From an uncultured Saprospiraceae bacterium (GTDB lineage: Bacteria > Bacteroidota > Bacteroidia > Chitinophagales > Saprospiraceae): a stretch of DNA of 7,305 nucleotides. A program made the translations under genes and the position numbers. Each line of letters opens with the position of its first letter. Within the stretch, counting starts at the first letter, position 1. Where the stretch lies: the NCBI GenBank assembly GCA_937942465.1, contig CALDEO010000145.1:1-7305 (forward strand). The letters are read 5' to 3'. The notes beneath the pieces are model-generated. The model did no database searches and was not told the origin of the DNA. It saw only the letters and a list, made by a program, of their open reading frames with translations. Positions 1 through 6,177 of this stretch are shown in pieces.

Positions 1-21
1 ATATATAGTCGTAACGATAGC

Positions 22-1170
22 TTAGGCTATTAATTCAGGTTGCTTCTTGCCTTTCATCAACTCGTTAATGGTGATGCTACTTGATAGCAAGGCGACCTTC
101 ATATTGGCGTTACGGTCCAATAAAGTTACTAAAGAATCTAACTCATTTATGATATACTCTATTTTATCATATGTTATTATCGCTTTCATCTTAGTAGCAA
201 CTTGTATTTCTGCATCAGAAAGCTTCATTTTATAACCCTCAGAAAGCATCCCAATAAGATATTCTCTAAAAAAATGAAGGCCATATCGAAAGAAGCTTTT
301 CTGTAAATCTTTAGCCTGTGTTGAAAGGCTAGTTATCCATTGTATCAACTTGGCAGGATCTTTATCTACCATGTATGACATCCTAAGCCAATCTAATAAT
401 AACGTAGAGAAATCTTGTTCGTTATGATTTATTAATTTTAACGCAGTACCATAGTTACCCATCGACAGATTGAGAATACTCTTTAGCGCTTCATTATCCG
501 CTACACCTGTAGATAAGAGATGTGACTTCAACACCTCATCCGATACCGGATTTAATCTAATCAACTGGCATCTTGATAATATTGTCGGCAGTATCCGCTC
601 TTGGTCTTCCGCAATCATAATCACTTTTGTATTAGGCGGCGGTTCCTCAATAAGTTTAAGCAATCTATTCGACTCCTTACCTAGGTACTCGGGCATCCAT
701 AGAATTAAAACTTTAAATTCACTTTCAAATGACTTCAAACTTAATTTCTGGATTATTTCGTTACATTCTTTAGTATTAATATTCAGTTGCTTATTCTCTG
801 CATCTATGTAAGTTGCCCAGTCAGAGTAGGTCATAGTGGGCATTTCCTTAATAGCTGCCCTCCAATCTATAAGAAAATCCTTACTTGTAGTATCTTCTCT
901 CTTTTTTGTTCCTTTCTTTATAACAGGAAAGGAAAAGTGTATATCCGGGTGTATAAGCTTTGTTGACTTTACACAAGCTTTACATTCACCACAAGGGCTT
1001 TCTGGCAATGGATTGAGACATATCATGTGATTGGCAAGCGTTATTGCCATTGATAATCCTCCATATCCTGCGTTACCTAATATAAGTAGCGCATGTGGTA
1101 GTCTATTGCTAGTCACCATGCGACTTAATGTGGCTTTCTCTTTTACCTGTCCTGGAATGATATTATACAT
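22..1170 (-). CDS. holB: DNA polymerase III subunit delta' (clamp-loader subunit)
   Basis: This is the delta' subunit of the replicative clamp loader, which helps load the beta clamp on primed DNA in the cytoplasm. The 382 residues begin with the family's N-terminal helix and the RLPHALL segment (23-29). The P-loop at 32-39 (GNAGYGGL) lacks the Lys and Ser/Thr needed for ATP hydrolysis, as expected for delta', which is a structural member of the ring. Cys51, Cys60, Cys63 and Cys66 form the zinc module, followed by HPD (74-76). A Walker-B-like strand KVLILWMPE (153-161), LLKLIEEPP (170-178) and the SRC motif (199-201) complete the AAA+ core. The rest is the helical collar domain. The segment at about 80-150, with WR at 103-104 and ENKQ at 125-128, is an insertion I associate with Bacteroidota delta' proteins; it explains why the protein is longer than E. 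coli HolB (334 residues). The start is supported because the family pattern begins at residue 1. It is divergent from the pterin synthase gene. No terminator is visible in the 21 bases left after the stop. Confidence 0.93.
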   Translation of the reverse strand: MYNIIPGQVKEKATLSRMVTSNRLPHALLILGNAGYGGLSMAITLANHMICLNPLPESPCGECKACVKSTKLIHPDIHFSFPVIKKGTKKREDTTSKDFLIDWRAAIKEMPTMTYSDWATYIDAENKQLNINTKECNEIIQKLSLKSFESEFKVLILWMPEYLGKESNRLLKLIEEPPPNTKVIMIAEDQERILPTILSRCQLIRLNPVSDEVLKSHLLSTGVADNEALKSILNLSMGNYGTALKLINHNEQDFSTLLLDWLRMSYMVDKDPAKLIQWITSLSTQAKDLQKSFFRYGLHFFREYLIGMLSEGYKMKLSDAEIQVATKMKAIITYDKIEYIINELDSLVTLLDRNANMKVALLSSSITINELMKGKKQPELIA

Positions 1171-1254
1171 AAAGTAGATATTGGCGAAAAGATAAAAATA
1201 TTTCGAAACAATCTGACTATAAGATCGTTTTCATATTCAGATAATAACAAATAA
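1171..1254. promoter_or_regulatory. Divergent promoter region between holB and the pterin synthase gene
   Basis: This 84-bp AT-rich gap separates two genes transcribed away from each other, so it must hold the start signals for both unless they lie inside the genes. I could not find a convincing TAnnTTTG element on either strand. The leader in front of the plus-strand start is A-rich (AACAAATAA) and has no Shine-Dalgarno sequence. The call rests on gene orientation alone. Confidence 0.4.
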
Positions 1255-1662
1255 ATGAGAGTATCAATAATAAGAAAAGCGCATTTCAATGCAGCTCACA
1301 GATTGCATAATGATCACTGGAGTGATGAAAAGAACATAGAAGTCTTTGGATTATGTAATAGTCCCAACTATCATGGTCACAACTACGACCTAGAAGTAAA
1401 ACTAACTGGAGAGGTAAATCCTGAGACTGGATACTTATATGATCTCAAGGACCTCAGCGATCTTATCAAAGTAGAAATTGAAGACCGATTTGATCACAAA
1501 AATTTGAATCTAGATACCGAAGAGTTTAAGACCCTAAACCCTACTACTGAAAATATGGTATTTGTAATATTCAATATTCTTAGAGAGAAAATCAATCCTG
1601 ACTTTGAAATAAAGTTAAGACTATGGGAAACCGCTAGGAATAGTGTAGAGTATCCAGCATAA
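1255..1662 (+). CDS. queD: 6-carboxytetrahydropterin synthase / 6-pyruvoyltetrahydropterin synthase family protein
   Basis: This 135-residue cytoplasmic enzyme of the COG0720 T-fold family acts on 7,8-dihydroneopterin triphosphate. QueD makes 6-carboxytetrahydropterin for queuosine and 7-deazaguanine synthesis; the related PTPS makes 6-pyruvoyltetrahydropterin. The zinc ligands are His15 (in FNAAHRL), His40 and His42 (in HGHNY). Cys34 is the catalytic thiol, Asp80-His81 (in FDHKNL) complete the catalytic set, and Glu125 (in LWETARN) is the pterin anchor. PTTEN (96-100) is the usual conserved segment. The length is normal and the protein looks intact. Cys34 and HGH are separated by five residues, the spacing usual for PTPS rather than the three residues of classical QueD, so the symbol is given by family convention and the exact product is uncertain. 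The gene stands alone, diverging from holB, with no other queuosine gene in view. The start gives the canonical beta-strand and FNAAHRL motif. Confidence 0.88.
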   Translation: MRVSIIRKAHFNAAHRLHNDHWSDEKNIEVFGLCNSPNYHGHNYDLEVKLTGEVNPETGYLYDLKDLSDLIKVEIEDRFDHKNLNLDTEEFKTLNPTTENMVFVIFNILREKINPDFEIKLRLWETARNSVEYPA

Positions 1663-1780
1663 CAACTGAAGTATAATATAATCGATCAATACAATATGGT
1701 CAGCTTTAGACAACCTGTCGGTGTTCATTAATAGCTATACCCTACATGAATACTGTAAAACTTAAAAGTCTTAAATAAAA

Positions 1781-1814
1781 AAAAGGCAACATTGAAAAAT
1801 CAATGTTGCCTTTT
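1781..1814. terminator. Bidirectional Rho-independent terminator between convergent genes
   Basis: A perfect 15-bp stem (1781-1795 pairing with 1800-1814) closes on an AAAA loop (1796-1799). The core is GGCAACATTGA and its complement. Reading plus, the stem ends in TTTT; reading minus, it ends in a run of eight T (complement of 1777-1784, partly in the stem). It lies 27 nt past the stop of the minus-strand T9SS gene and about 118 nt past the stop of the pterin synthase gene, so it can end both transcripts. The minus-strand T-run is the stronger. Confidence 0.9.
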
Positions 1815-1841
1815 ATATTTCTAAAAGAATTTATTTAATTC

Positions 1842-2519
1842 TTATCTTTTACTCAATCTTAATACTTTAACCACATCACCGTTTTTATCATACATTCTTA
1901 CCATGAAGATTCCTCTACCTAAGTCAGAAATATTGTATGCTTTATCAGTTTGGTGATCCATATCAAATACTCTTTTACCTAAGATACTGTGAAGACTAAT
2001 GTGCTTAACATTATCATCATTTCTTATTTGAAAGAAATCACTAGTTGGATTAGGGTATAGAGTAATATCCTCAACATTGATATCAATTGTAGAAGTTGTT
2101 CCGATGTTAAACATCATTGGAATTTCTAGATATACTACATTTGGATCTGCTTCAGAGTATAATTTCATTACAACCTCAGCGACACCACTAGCACCGTTAG
2201 GTTTTAATTGAACTTTAAATCCTTCAGCGACTGCACTTCTTTCTAGAATATTAACCTTACTACTAGGGCAAGTCTCTACTCCAAAAGCGTAACATAAGTT
2301 ATTATCACAAATAGAAAACTCCCAAGGGTTAGGACTATCTCCTCTTTCAATTGTCCAGAAGAAGTTTACCGTTTCTTGAGTATCGTTAATAACTTTAAAA
2401 GCGTTGTAACCTACCTCATTATTAGGACCTGTGTATGATAAATCATCAGGACCATAACTCAACTGAGCTTGTACACTAATTGCTAAAAATGTGAATATGA
2501 AAAGTAAAGTTTGTTTCAT
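1842..2519 (-). CDS. Secreted T9SS type A sorting domain-containing protein, 225 aa
   Basis: This is a small exported protein of unknown function. Residues 1-18 are a signal peptide (MKQT, a hydrophobic core, then SVQA before Gln19). The mature part at about 20-145 is predicted beta-rich, like an Ig-type sandwich, and includes an aromatic segment FFWTIERGD (53-61) and a cluster of three cysteines, Cys71, Cys76 and Cys84, the only ones in the protein. Residues 152-225 are the T9SS C-terminal sorting domain: LYPNPTSDFF (154-163), ILGKRVF, the LGRGIFMVRMY strand and a basic end (LRLSKR). The family as a whole is carried across the outer membrane by the PorT/SprA machinery, after which the domain is removed or attached to surface lipopolysaccharide. 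An in-frame ATG exists 16 codons upstream at 2567, but 2519 is chosen because it puts the signal peptide at the N terminus and because a candidate promoter lies between the two. Transcription ends at the hairpin at 1781-1814. I do not recognise the mature domain. Confidence 0.85.
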   Translation of the reverse strand: MKQTLLFIFTFLAISVQAQLSYGPDDLSYTGPNNEVGYNAFKVINDTQETVNFFWTIERGDSPNPWEFSICDNNLCYAFGVETCPSSKVNILERSAVAEGFKVQLKPNGASGVAEVVMKLYSEADPNVVYLEIPMMFNIGTTSTIDINVEDITLYPNPTSDFFQIRNDDNVKHISLHSILGKRVFDMDHQTDKAYNISDLGRGIFMVRMYDKNGDVVKVLRLSKR

Positions 2520-2536
2520 AGTTTTCTGTTTATACT

Positions 2537-2569
2537 CAAATATAGTTTTTTTTATCAGATAAAACACAA
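2537..2569 (-). promoter_or_regulatory. Candidate Bacteroidota-type promoter for the 225-aa T9SS gene
   Basis: Read on the minus strand, TATATTTG (2544 to 2537) matches the Bacteroidota -7 element TAnnTTTG exactly. A TTG (2569 to 2567) lies 22 nt upstream, within the 17-23 nt spacing described for Flavobacterium -33 elements. The -7 element ends 17 nt before the ATG at 2519, implying a leader of only about 12-14 nt. The match is short and could be chance in AT-rich DNA, but its position is right. Confidence 0.45.
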
Positions 2570-2626
2570 TAAAAGCCTGTTAACAGAACGTTATTGTCGG
2601 TTATCAAGCAAAATTAAAAAAAGAGT

Positions 2627-2663
2627 AAAAAAAAAGGGTTAGTGATGCAGCATCACTAACCCT
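2627..2663 (-). terminator. Rho-independent terminator of the 634-aa T9SS gene
   Basis: The arms 2636-2647 (GGGTTAGTGATG) and 2651-2662 are perfect complements. A further A-T pair (2635 with 2663) closes the base, and the loop is CAG. On the minus strand the stem runs into nine T residues (complement of 2627-2635). It starts about 35 nt after the stop codon at 2699. It separates the two T9SS cargo genes into different transcripts. Confidence 0.92.
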
Positions 2664-2698
2664 AAGTATTTATTTGTTAAGTCTAGAAGACTTTACAA

Positions 2699-4603
2699 TT
2701 ACTTTTGAACTGATAACTTCTTAGTTACCAACTTGTTGTCAATATTTAAGTGTACTAAGTACATACCTGTAGACAACGTTGAAACATCAACATCTAGAGT
2801 AACATTACCCTGTAGTTGACCGTAGTTGTTCGTTGCTACTACTTGACCAATTGCATCAACAATTGTCATAGAAACCTGACTAGCATCTGTGATATTCATC
2901 TTTAAGTAAGTGATATCTTGAGCTGGGTTAGGTGATAATTCAGCGAAGTCATTATCAAATACATCATTTGTATTTGTGATAGACAATAAGCCATTAGACA
3001 CTGCCTCTAATAAAGAGATACTAGTTGCATTGATGATTTCACCTGCAGAATTCATAAGAACTCCAACAATTTCCATCTCTTCAACATTATGATCAGCAGC
3101 AATAGTTACTGCATCAAATACGTATTGTGCTTCTTGACCAGAAACACCATCTACATTTGCATCAGCAGGACCTGTAGCACCACCTGGTAAGTATCTACCT
3201 ACGTGATCATATACCATCATACTAGCTGGTACTGGAGAAGGTAGGTTTTCATATCCACCCATTGGTCCGTTAGCACCACCTGAGTAAGCATTTACTTGAG
3301 CATAACCATCTGCAGTTCCTGTAACACCATTTTCTACTAAAATTACATTCAATTTAGTATTCGACATATCCTGAGCAAATAATGCTCCTACACCTACTGT
3401 TAATGATCTTGTTGCTTCATCCCAATCTGCACCAGCAGTAAGGATTACAGAAGGATCAGTAGTTATTTTACTAATTGTTGGTGCACCGATTGCAGAAGGA
3501 TCAATAGGAGCTCCTTTTCTATCAACTACAACAGATGGGTAACCTTGAAATCCAGGATAAGCACCTAACCAACTGTCATATTCAGCTACAGCCATTGGGT
3601 CACTATTATGAACTGCAACTCCTACGAAGTTATCAGGGAAACACTTAGCATAAGTATCCAAAAATACTGCACCTCTTGGGCACCATGTACACCATGTACC
3701 AGTAGCTTCTTCAACAACGATCATCTGACCTACTTTAGGAGTAACTCCTCTCACAGCAACACTTGACATGTTATTATCCATAGAGTCAGCAACTCCATTT
3801 GGATTAGAAACCCAAACCTCAACATTTGTTGTACCGTCTAATGCAGTAAACATAGTAGGGTGAGAAAATACATATGAACTAAATGTAGCTACATCTAATC
3901 CTGTAAGAGTCTCAGTATAAGTATTTGTTCCATCAGTCCAGTTTATATCAACTGAAGTAATTGTTTCTGAACCTTCATTAGAAAATTCTCCAGAAATCTC
4001 TAATTCTAAACCTGCCATAGCATCAGTACAAGAACTAGCAACATTTCCCATTTTTACATCAAGCTCTGGAATAGAACCTATAGATAAATTATCTATACAG
4101 TATCCATAATTCCATTCAGCTCCATCTCTGTATTCAAATGCAACGATGATCGTCTCACCAGCATACTCACTGATTACAGTTTTAGCACTTTGCCATGCAG
4201 CAGCACCTTCTAAGCTTGCAGCTTCTGTAAATGTCGCACCATTATCTTTACTGATTAATACCTTAGCTGTTTCATCAGCACCTTGGTAATCACCATTAAC
4301 AAAATATGCATCATGCGATAATACTAAAACACCAGTTGAAGCAGTAAGGTCTATTGGAGCACTTGTCATAACCCCATTACCATCTCCTCCAGCAGCTAGT
4401 GCATCATCATTGATACATGCAAAAGATGAAGTAGCTGGTATAGTGAAGTACTGGCTACTAAGAGCAGCTGCATCACCAAATGTCCATGCTCCTTCTGCAG
4501 TCCATCCCGTAGGAAGTCCGTTTTCAAAGTCTTCATTAACTTGTGCTTGAGACACTAGGCCACAAAAAAGTAATGCGCAAGAAAAAAGTAAATTTAATTT
4601 CAT
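2699..4603 (-). CDS. Secreted Omp28-related protein with adhesin-like (choice-of-anchor J) and T9SS type A sorting domains, 634 aa
   Basis: This large secreted, probably surface-exposed protein is modular. Residues 1-20 are a signal peptide ending SQA; Cys14 does not sit in a proper lipobox. Residues 22-178 resemble a cleaved-adhesin/choice-of-anchor J jelly roll: DFENGLPTGW (25-34), a central SHDAYF strand (96-101), and the closing YGYCIDNLSI (166-175). Residues 180-283 look like a CARDB or Ig-type sandwich. Residues 290-540 match Omp28-related proteins, with a thioredoxin-like core: EEATGTWCTWCPRG (298-311, CxxC at 305/308) and a cis-Pro-type turn GYPSVVVD (354-361). Residues 556-634 are the sorting domain, starting LSPNPAQD and ending in a Lys-rich tail. 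Mature cysteines are 63, 169, 192, 305, 308 and 321. The protein is strongly acidic, about 76 Asp/Glu to about 21 Lys/Arg. The CxxC suggests a thiol-disulfide or binding role, but Omp28 function is not settled. The leader has no Shine-Dalgarno; the start is set by the signal peptide. It has its own terminator at 2627-2663. Confidence 0.87.
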   Translation of the reverse strand: MKLNLLFSCALLFCGLVSQAQVNEDFENGLPTGWTAEGAWTFGDAAALSSQYFTIPATSSFACINDDALAAGGDGNGVMTSAPIDLTASTGVLVLSHDAYFVNGDYQGADETAKVLISKDNGATFTEAASLEGAAAWQSAKTVISEYAGETIIVAFEYRDGAEWNYGYCIDNLSIGSIPELDVKMGNVASSCTDAMAGLELEISGEFSNEGSETITSVDINWTDGTNTYTETLTGLDVATFSSYVFSHPTMFTALDGTTNVEVWVSNPNGVADSMDNNMSSVAVRGVTPKVGQMIVVEEATGTWCTWCPRGAVFLDTYAKCFPDNFVGVAVHNSDPMAVAEYDSWLGAYPGFQGYPSVVVDRKGAPIDPSAIGAPTISKITTDPSVILTAGADWDEATRSLTVGVGALFAQDMSNTKLNVILVENGVTGTADGYAQVNAYSGGANGPMGGYENLPSPVPASMMVYDHVGRYLPGGATGPADANVDGVSGQEAQYVFDAVTIAADHNVEEMEIVGVLMNSAGEIINATSISLLEAVSNGLLSITNTNDVFDNDFAELSPNPAQDITYLKMNITDASQVSMTIVDAIGQVVATNNYGQLQGNVTLDVDVSTLSTGMYLVHLNIDNKLVTKKLSVQK

Positions 4604-4827
4604 ATTCTACTGTTTTACGATTAGTTATTAATACAATTTTTATTTAGATGCCCTAATGTAAGCATAATCTTCTAAGTCAATGCGTCTCTTCGTAGAAAAA
4701 AAAAGGTCTTGCCCGTGACTTTAATTGATACAATTGGTAATATTAAAAATATACTTCAATTGTTTTTAAGCTTACAATTCTAGAAGAAAAACACTTTAAT
4801 CTTCAAACTTAATCCGATATTGATGAT
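4604..4827. promoter_or_regulatory. Divergent control region between the Omp28-like gene and the flavoprotein operon
   Basis: This 224-bp AT-rich gap separates genes transcribed in opposite directions and should hold both promoters. No exact TAnnTTTG element with a well-spaced TTG was found for either direction. It contains a run of nine A (4696-4704) and an imperfect AT-rich hairpin (4731-4762). No small coding frame in it is convincing. The leader directly before the ATG at 4828 has no Shine-Dalgarno sequence. Confidence 0.4.
4731..4767 (+). other. AT-rich hairpin followed by T-run upstream of the flavoprotein operon
   Basis: CAATTGG (4731-4737) pairs with TCAATTG (4756-4762), including one G-T pair. 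Inside it, ATATT (4740-4744) pairs with 4748-4752 around an AAA loop. A small asymmetric internal loop separates the two stems. Five T follow (4763-4767), about 60 nt before the ATG at 4828. It has the shape of a weak plus-strand terminator or leader structure. Low GC content makes it thermodynamically weak and chance is a real alternative. Confidence 0.25.
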
Positions 4828-6174
4828 ATGAAAGTTGTCATAATCGGAAATGGAATTAGTGGTATTACCACCGCAAGGTGGATAAGAAAACTCAGTGATC
4901 ACGAAATTACCGTCATATCTAGCGAAACTAAGCACTTCTATTCCAGGACAGCGCTTATGTATATATACATGGGCCACATGAGGTCTGAGGATACCAAACC
5001 CTATGAGGATTGGTTTTGGGATAAAAACAGAATTAATTTAGTCCAAGACCATGTAAATACAATCGATTTTGATAAAAAAACATTGGCTCTAGCCAATGGA
5101 GAACCTATAAAATACGATAAACTCGTACTAGCTCTAGGGTCTAAATCCAATAAATTTGGCTGGCCAGGTCAAGACCTCAATGGTGTGAGTGGGCTGTACA
5201 ACTATCAAGACCTAGAGCATATGGAAGAGCATAGCCCAGGTCTTAAACGAGCCGTAATTGTCGGTGGAGGTCTCATCGGTATAGAGATGGCAGAGATGTT
5301 TAGATCACGAAATATCGATGTCACCATGCTCGTAAGAGAATCAGCTTATTGGAGCAATATTCTCCCGATGGAGGAGTCTCAAATGGTAACTAGACACATC
5401 AAAGAACATCATATCGACCTAAGGCTCGAGGTAAACCTAGATCGTATCAATGATAATACCACTGGCAAAGTACAATCTGTCGTTATAAAAGAAACCCAAG
5501 AAGAATTGGATTGTGGATACGTAGGCTTAACTGCTGGTGTAAGCCCCAATGTAGCATTTCTGAAAGGATCAAAAATAGAAATAGATAGAGGTATCCTCGT
5601 CAACAATCAACTACAGACTAATGATCCTGACGTCTATGCTATAGGCGACTGTGCTCAACTCTCCACTCCAAGACCTGGAAGGCGAAATATCGAAGCGATC
5701 TGGTACACGGGTAGAATGATGGGTGAAACGGTAGCATATAATATATGTGGCAAAAACATAGCTTATGATCCCGGACTGTGGTTTAACTCCGCTAAGTTCT
5801 TGGATATAGAATACCAAGTCTATGGTCATGTACCTGCTCAACTTGAAGAAGAATATGAGACCCTGTACTGGGAGCATCAAGATGGCAAAAAAAGTGTAAG
5901 AATCAACTATGACAAAAAATCCAATGCCGTTGTAGGATTCAACCTCATGGGCATACGATACAGACATGAAGTCTGCGAAAAATGGATAAAGGATAAAATA
6001 AGTATCGAGACGGTGCTACAACAATTATCATTGGCTAATTTTGATCCAGAATTTTACAAGCAATACGAAAAGGATATTATTGCCTTGTATAATCAGAAAA
6101 CAGGTAACAATCTGAAGCTGACCCGTAAAAGGTCTTTAAGTCAAGTTTTTTCTTTCTTAACAGGTAAATCTTAA
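4828..6174 (+). CDS. FAD/NAD(P)-dependent oxidoreductase (pyridine nucleotide-disulfide oxidoreductase superfamily), 448 aa
   Basis: This is a cytoplasmic flavoprotein that should pass electrons from NAD(P)H through FAD to a partner. It has the full two-dinucleotide-fold plan: the FAD site GNGISG (7-12) right at the N terminus, which fixes the start; LVLALGSKSN (99-108); the NAD(P) site GGGLIGIEMAE (146-156); and the second FAD motif VYAIGDCAQ (269-277). The segment RNIEAIWYTGRMMGE follows, as in NirB-like and rubredoxin reductase-like members. There is no redox CxxC near the FAD, so it is not a disulfide reductase of the glutathione or thioredoxin type. The C-terminal part (about 320-448) is an interface-type domain ending in a basic tail. 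The end of the second strand of the NAD(P) fold reads LVRES (168-172) with no acidic residue at the usual ribose-binding place, so cofactor choice is open. The stop is 3 bp before the next start, so the two genes are very likely co-transcribed. The substrate or acceptor is not identifiable from this sequence alone; the membrane protein downstream is the likely partner. Confidence 0.85.
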   Translation: MKVVIIGNGISGITTARWIRKLSDHEITVISSETKHFYSRTALMYIYMGHMRSEDTKPYEDWFWDKNRINLVQDHVNTIDFDKKTLALANGEPIKYDKLVLALGSKSNKFGWPGQDLNGVSGLYNYQDLEHMEEHSPGLKRAVIVGGGLIGIEMAEMFRSRNIDVTMLVRESAYWSNILPMEESQMVTRHIKEHHIDLRLEVNLDRINDNTTGKVQSVVIKETQEELDCGYVGLTAGVSPNVAFLKGSKIEIDRGILVNNQLQTNDPDVYAIGDCAQLSTPRPGRRNIEAIWYTGRMMGETVAYNICGKNIAYDPGLWFNSAKFLDIEYQVYGHVPAQLEEEYETLYWEHQDGKKSVRINYDKKSNAVVGFNLMGIRYRHEVCEKWIKDKISIETVLQQLSLANFDPEFYKQYEKDIIALYNQKTGNNLKLTRKRSLSQVFSFLTGKS

Positions 6175-6177
6175 TCC

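Noticed and set aside
47..1030. Three open frames on the plus strand (47-235, 470-811, 836-1030)
   Set aside because: All lie inside holB on the opposite strand, whose protein carries a full set of family motifs. Their translations show no recognisable domain.
1696..1731. Very short plus-strand frame after the pterin synthase gene
   Set aside because: Eleven codons with no ribosome site and no recognisable product; expected by chance.
4620..4660. Possible -7 element (TAAAAATTG on the minus strand) for the 634-aa gene
   Set aside because: It does not fit TAnnTTTG (three spacer bases and TTG only), and the nearest TTG upstream is 34 nt away.
4696..4723. Possible minus-strand terminator formed by AAAGGTC/GACTTT next to the nine-A run
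   Set aside because: The stem is about six pairs with a bulge and an eight-base loop, too weak to call, and no minus-strand gene ends there.
4804..4811. Minus-strand TAAGTTTG, an exact match to TAnnTTTG, as promoter for the 634-aa gene
   Set aside because: There is no TTG at the expected distance upstream, the upstream part would fall inside the flavoprotein gene, and the leader would be about 200 nt. Probably chance.
4780..4977. Minus-strand frame overlapping the start of the flavoprotein gene
   Set aside because: It runs antisense to the FAD-binding motif region; its product has no recognisable features.
5409..5967. Two minus-strand frames (5409-5606 and 5611-5967)
   Set aside because: They are antisense shadows inside the flavoprotein gene and encode no recognisable domain.
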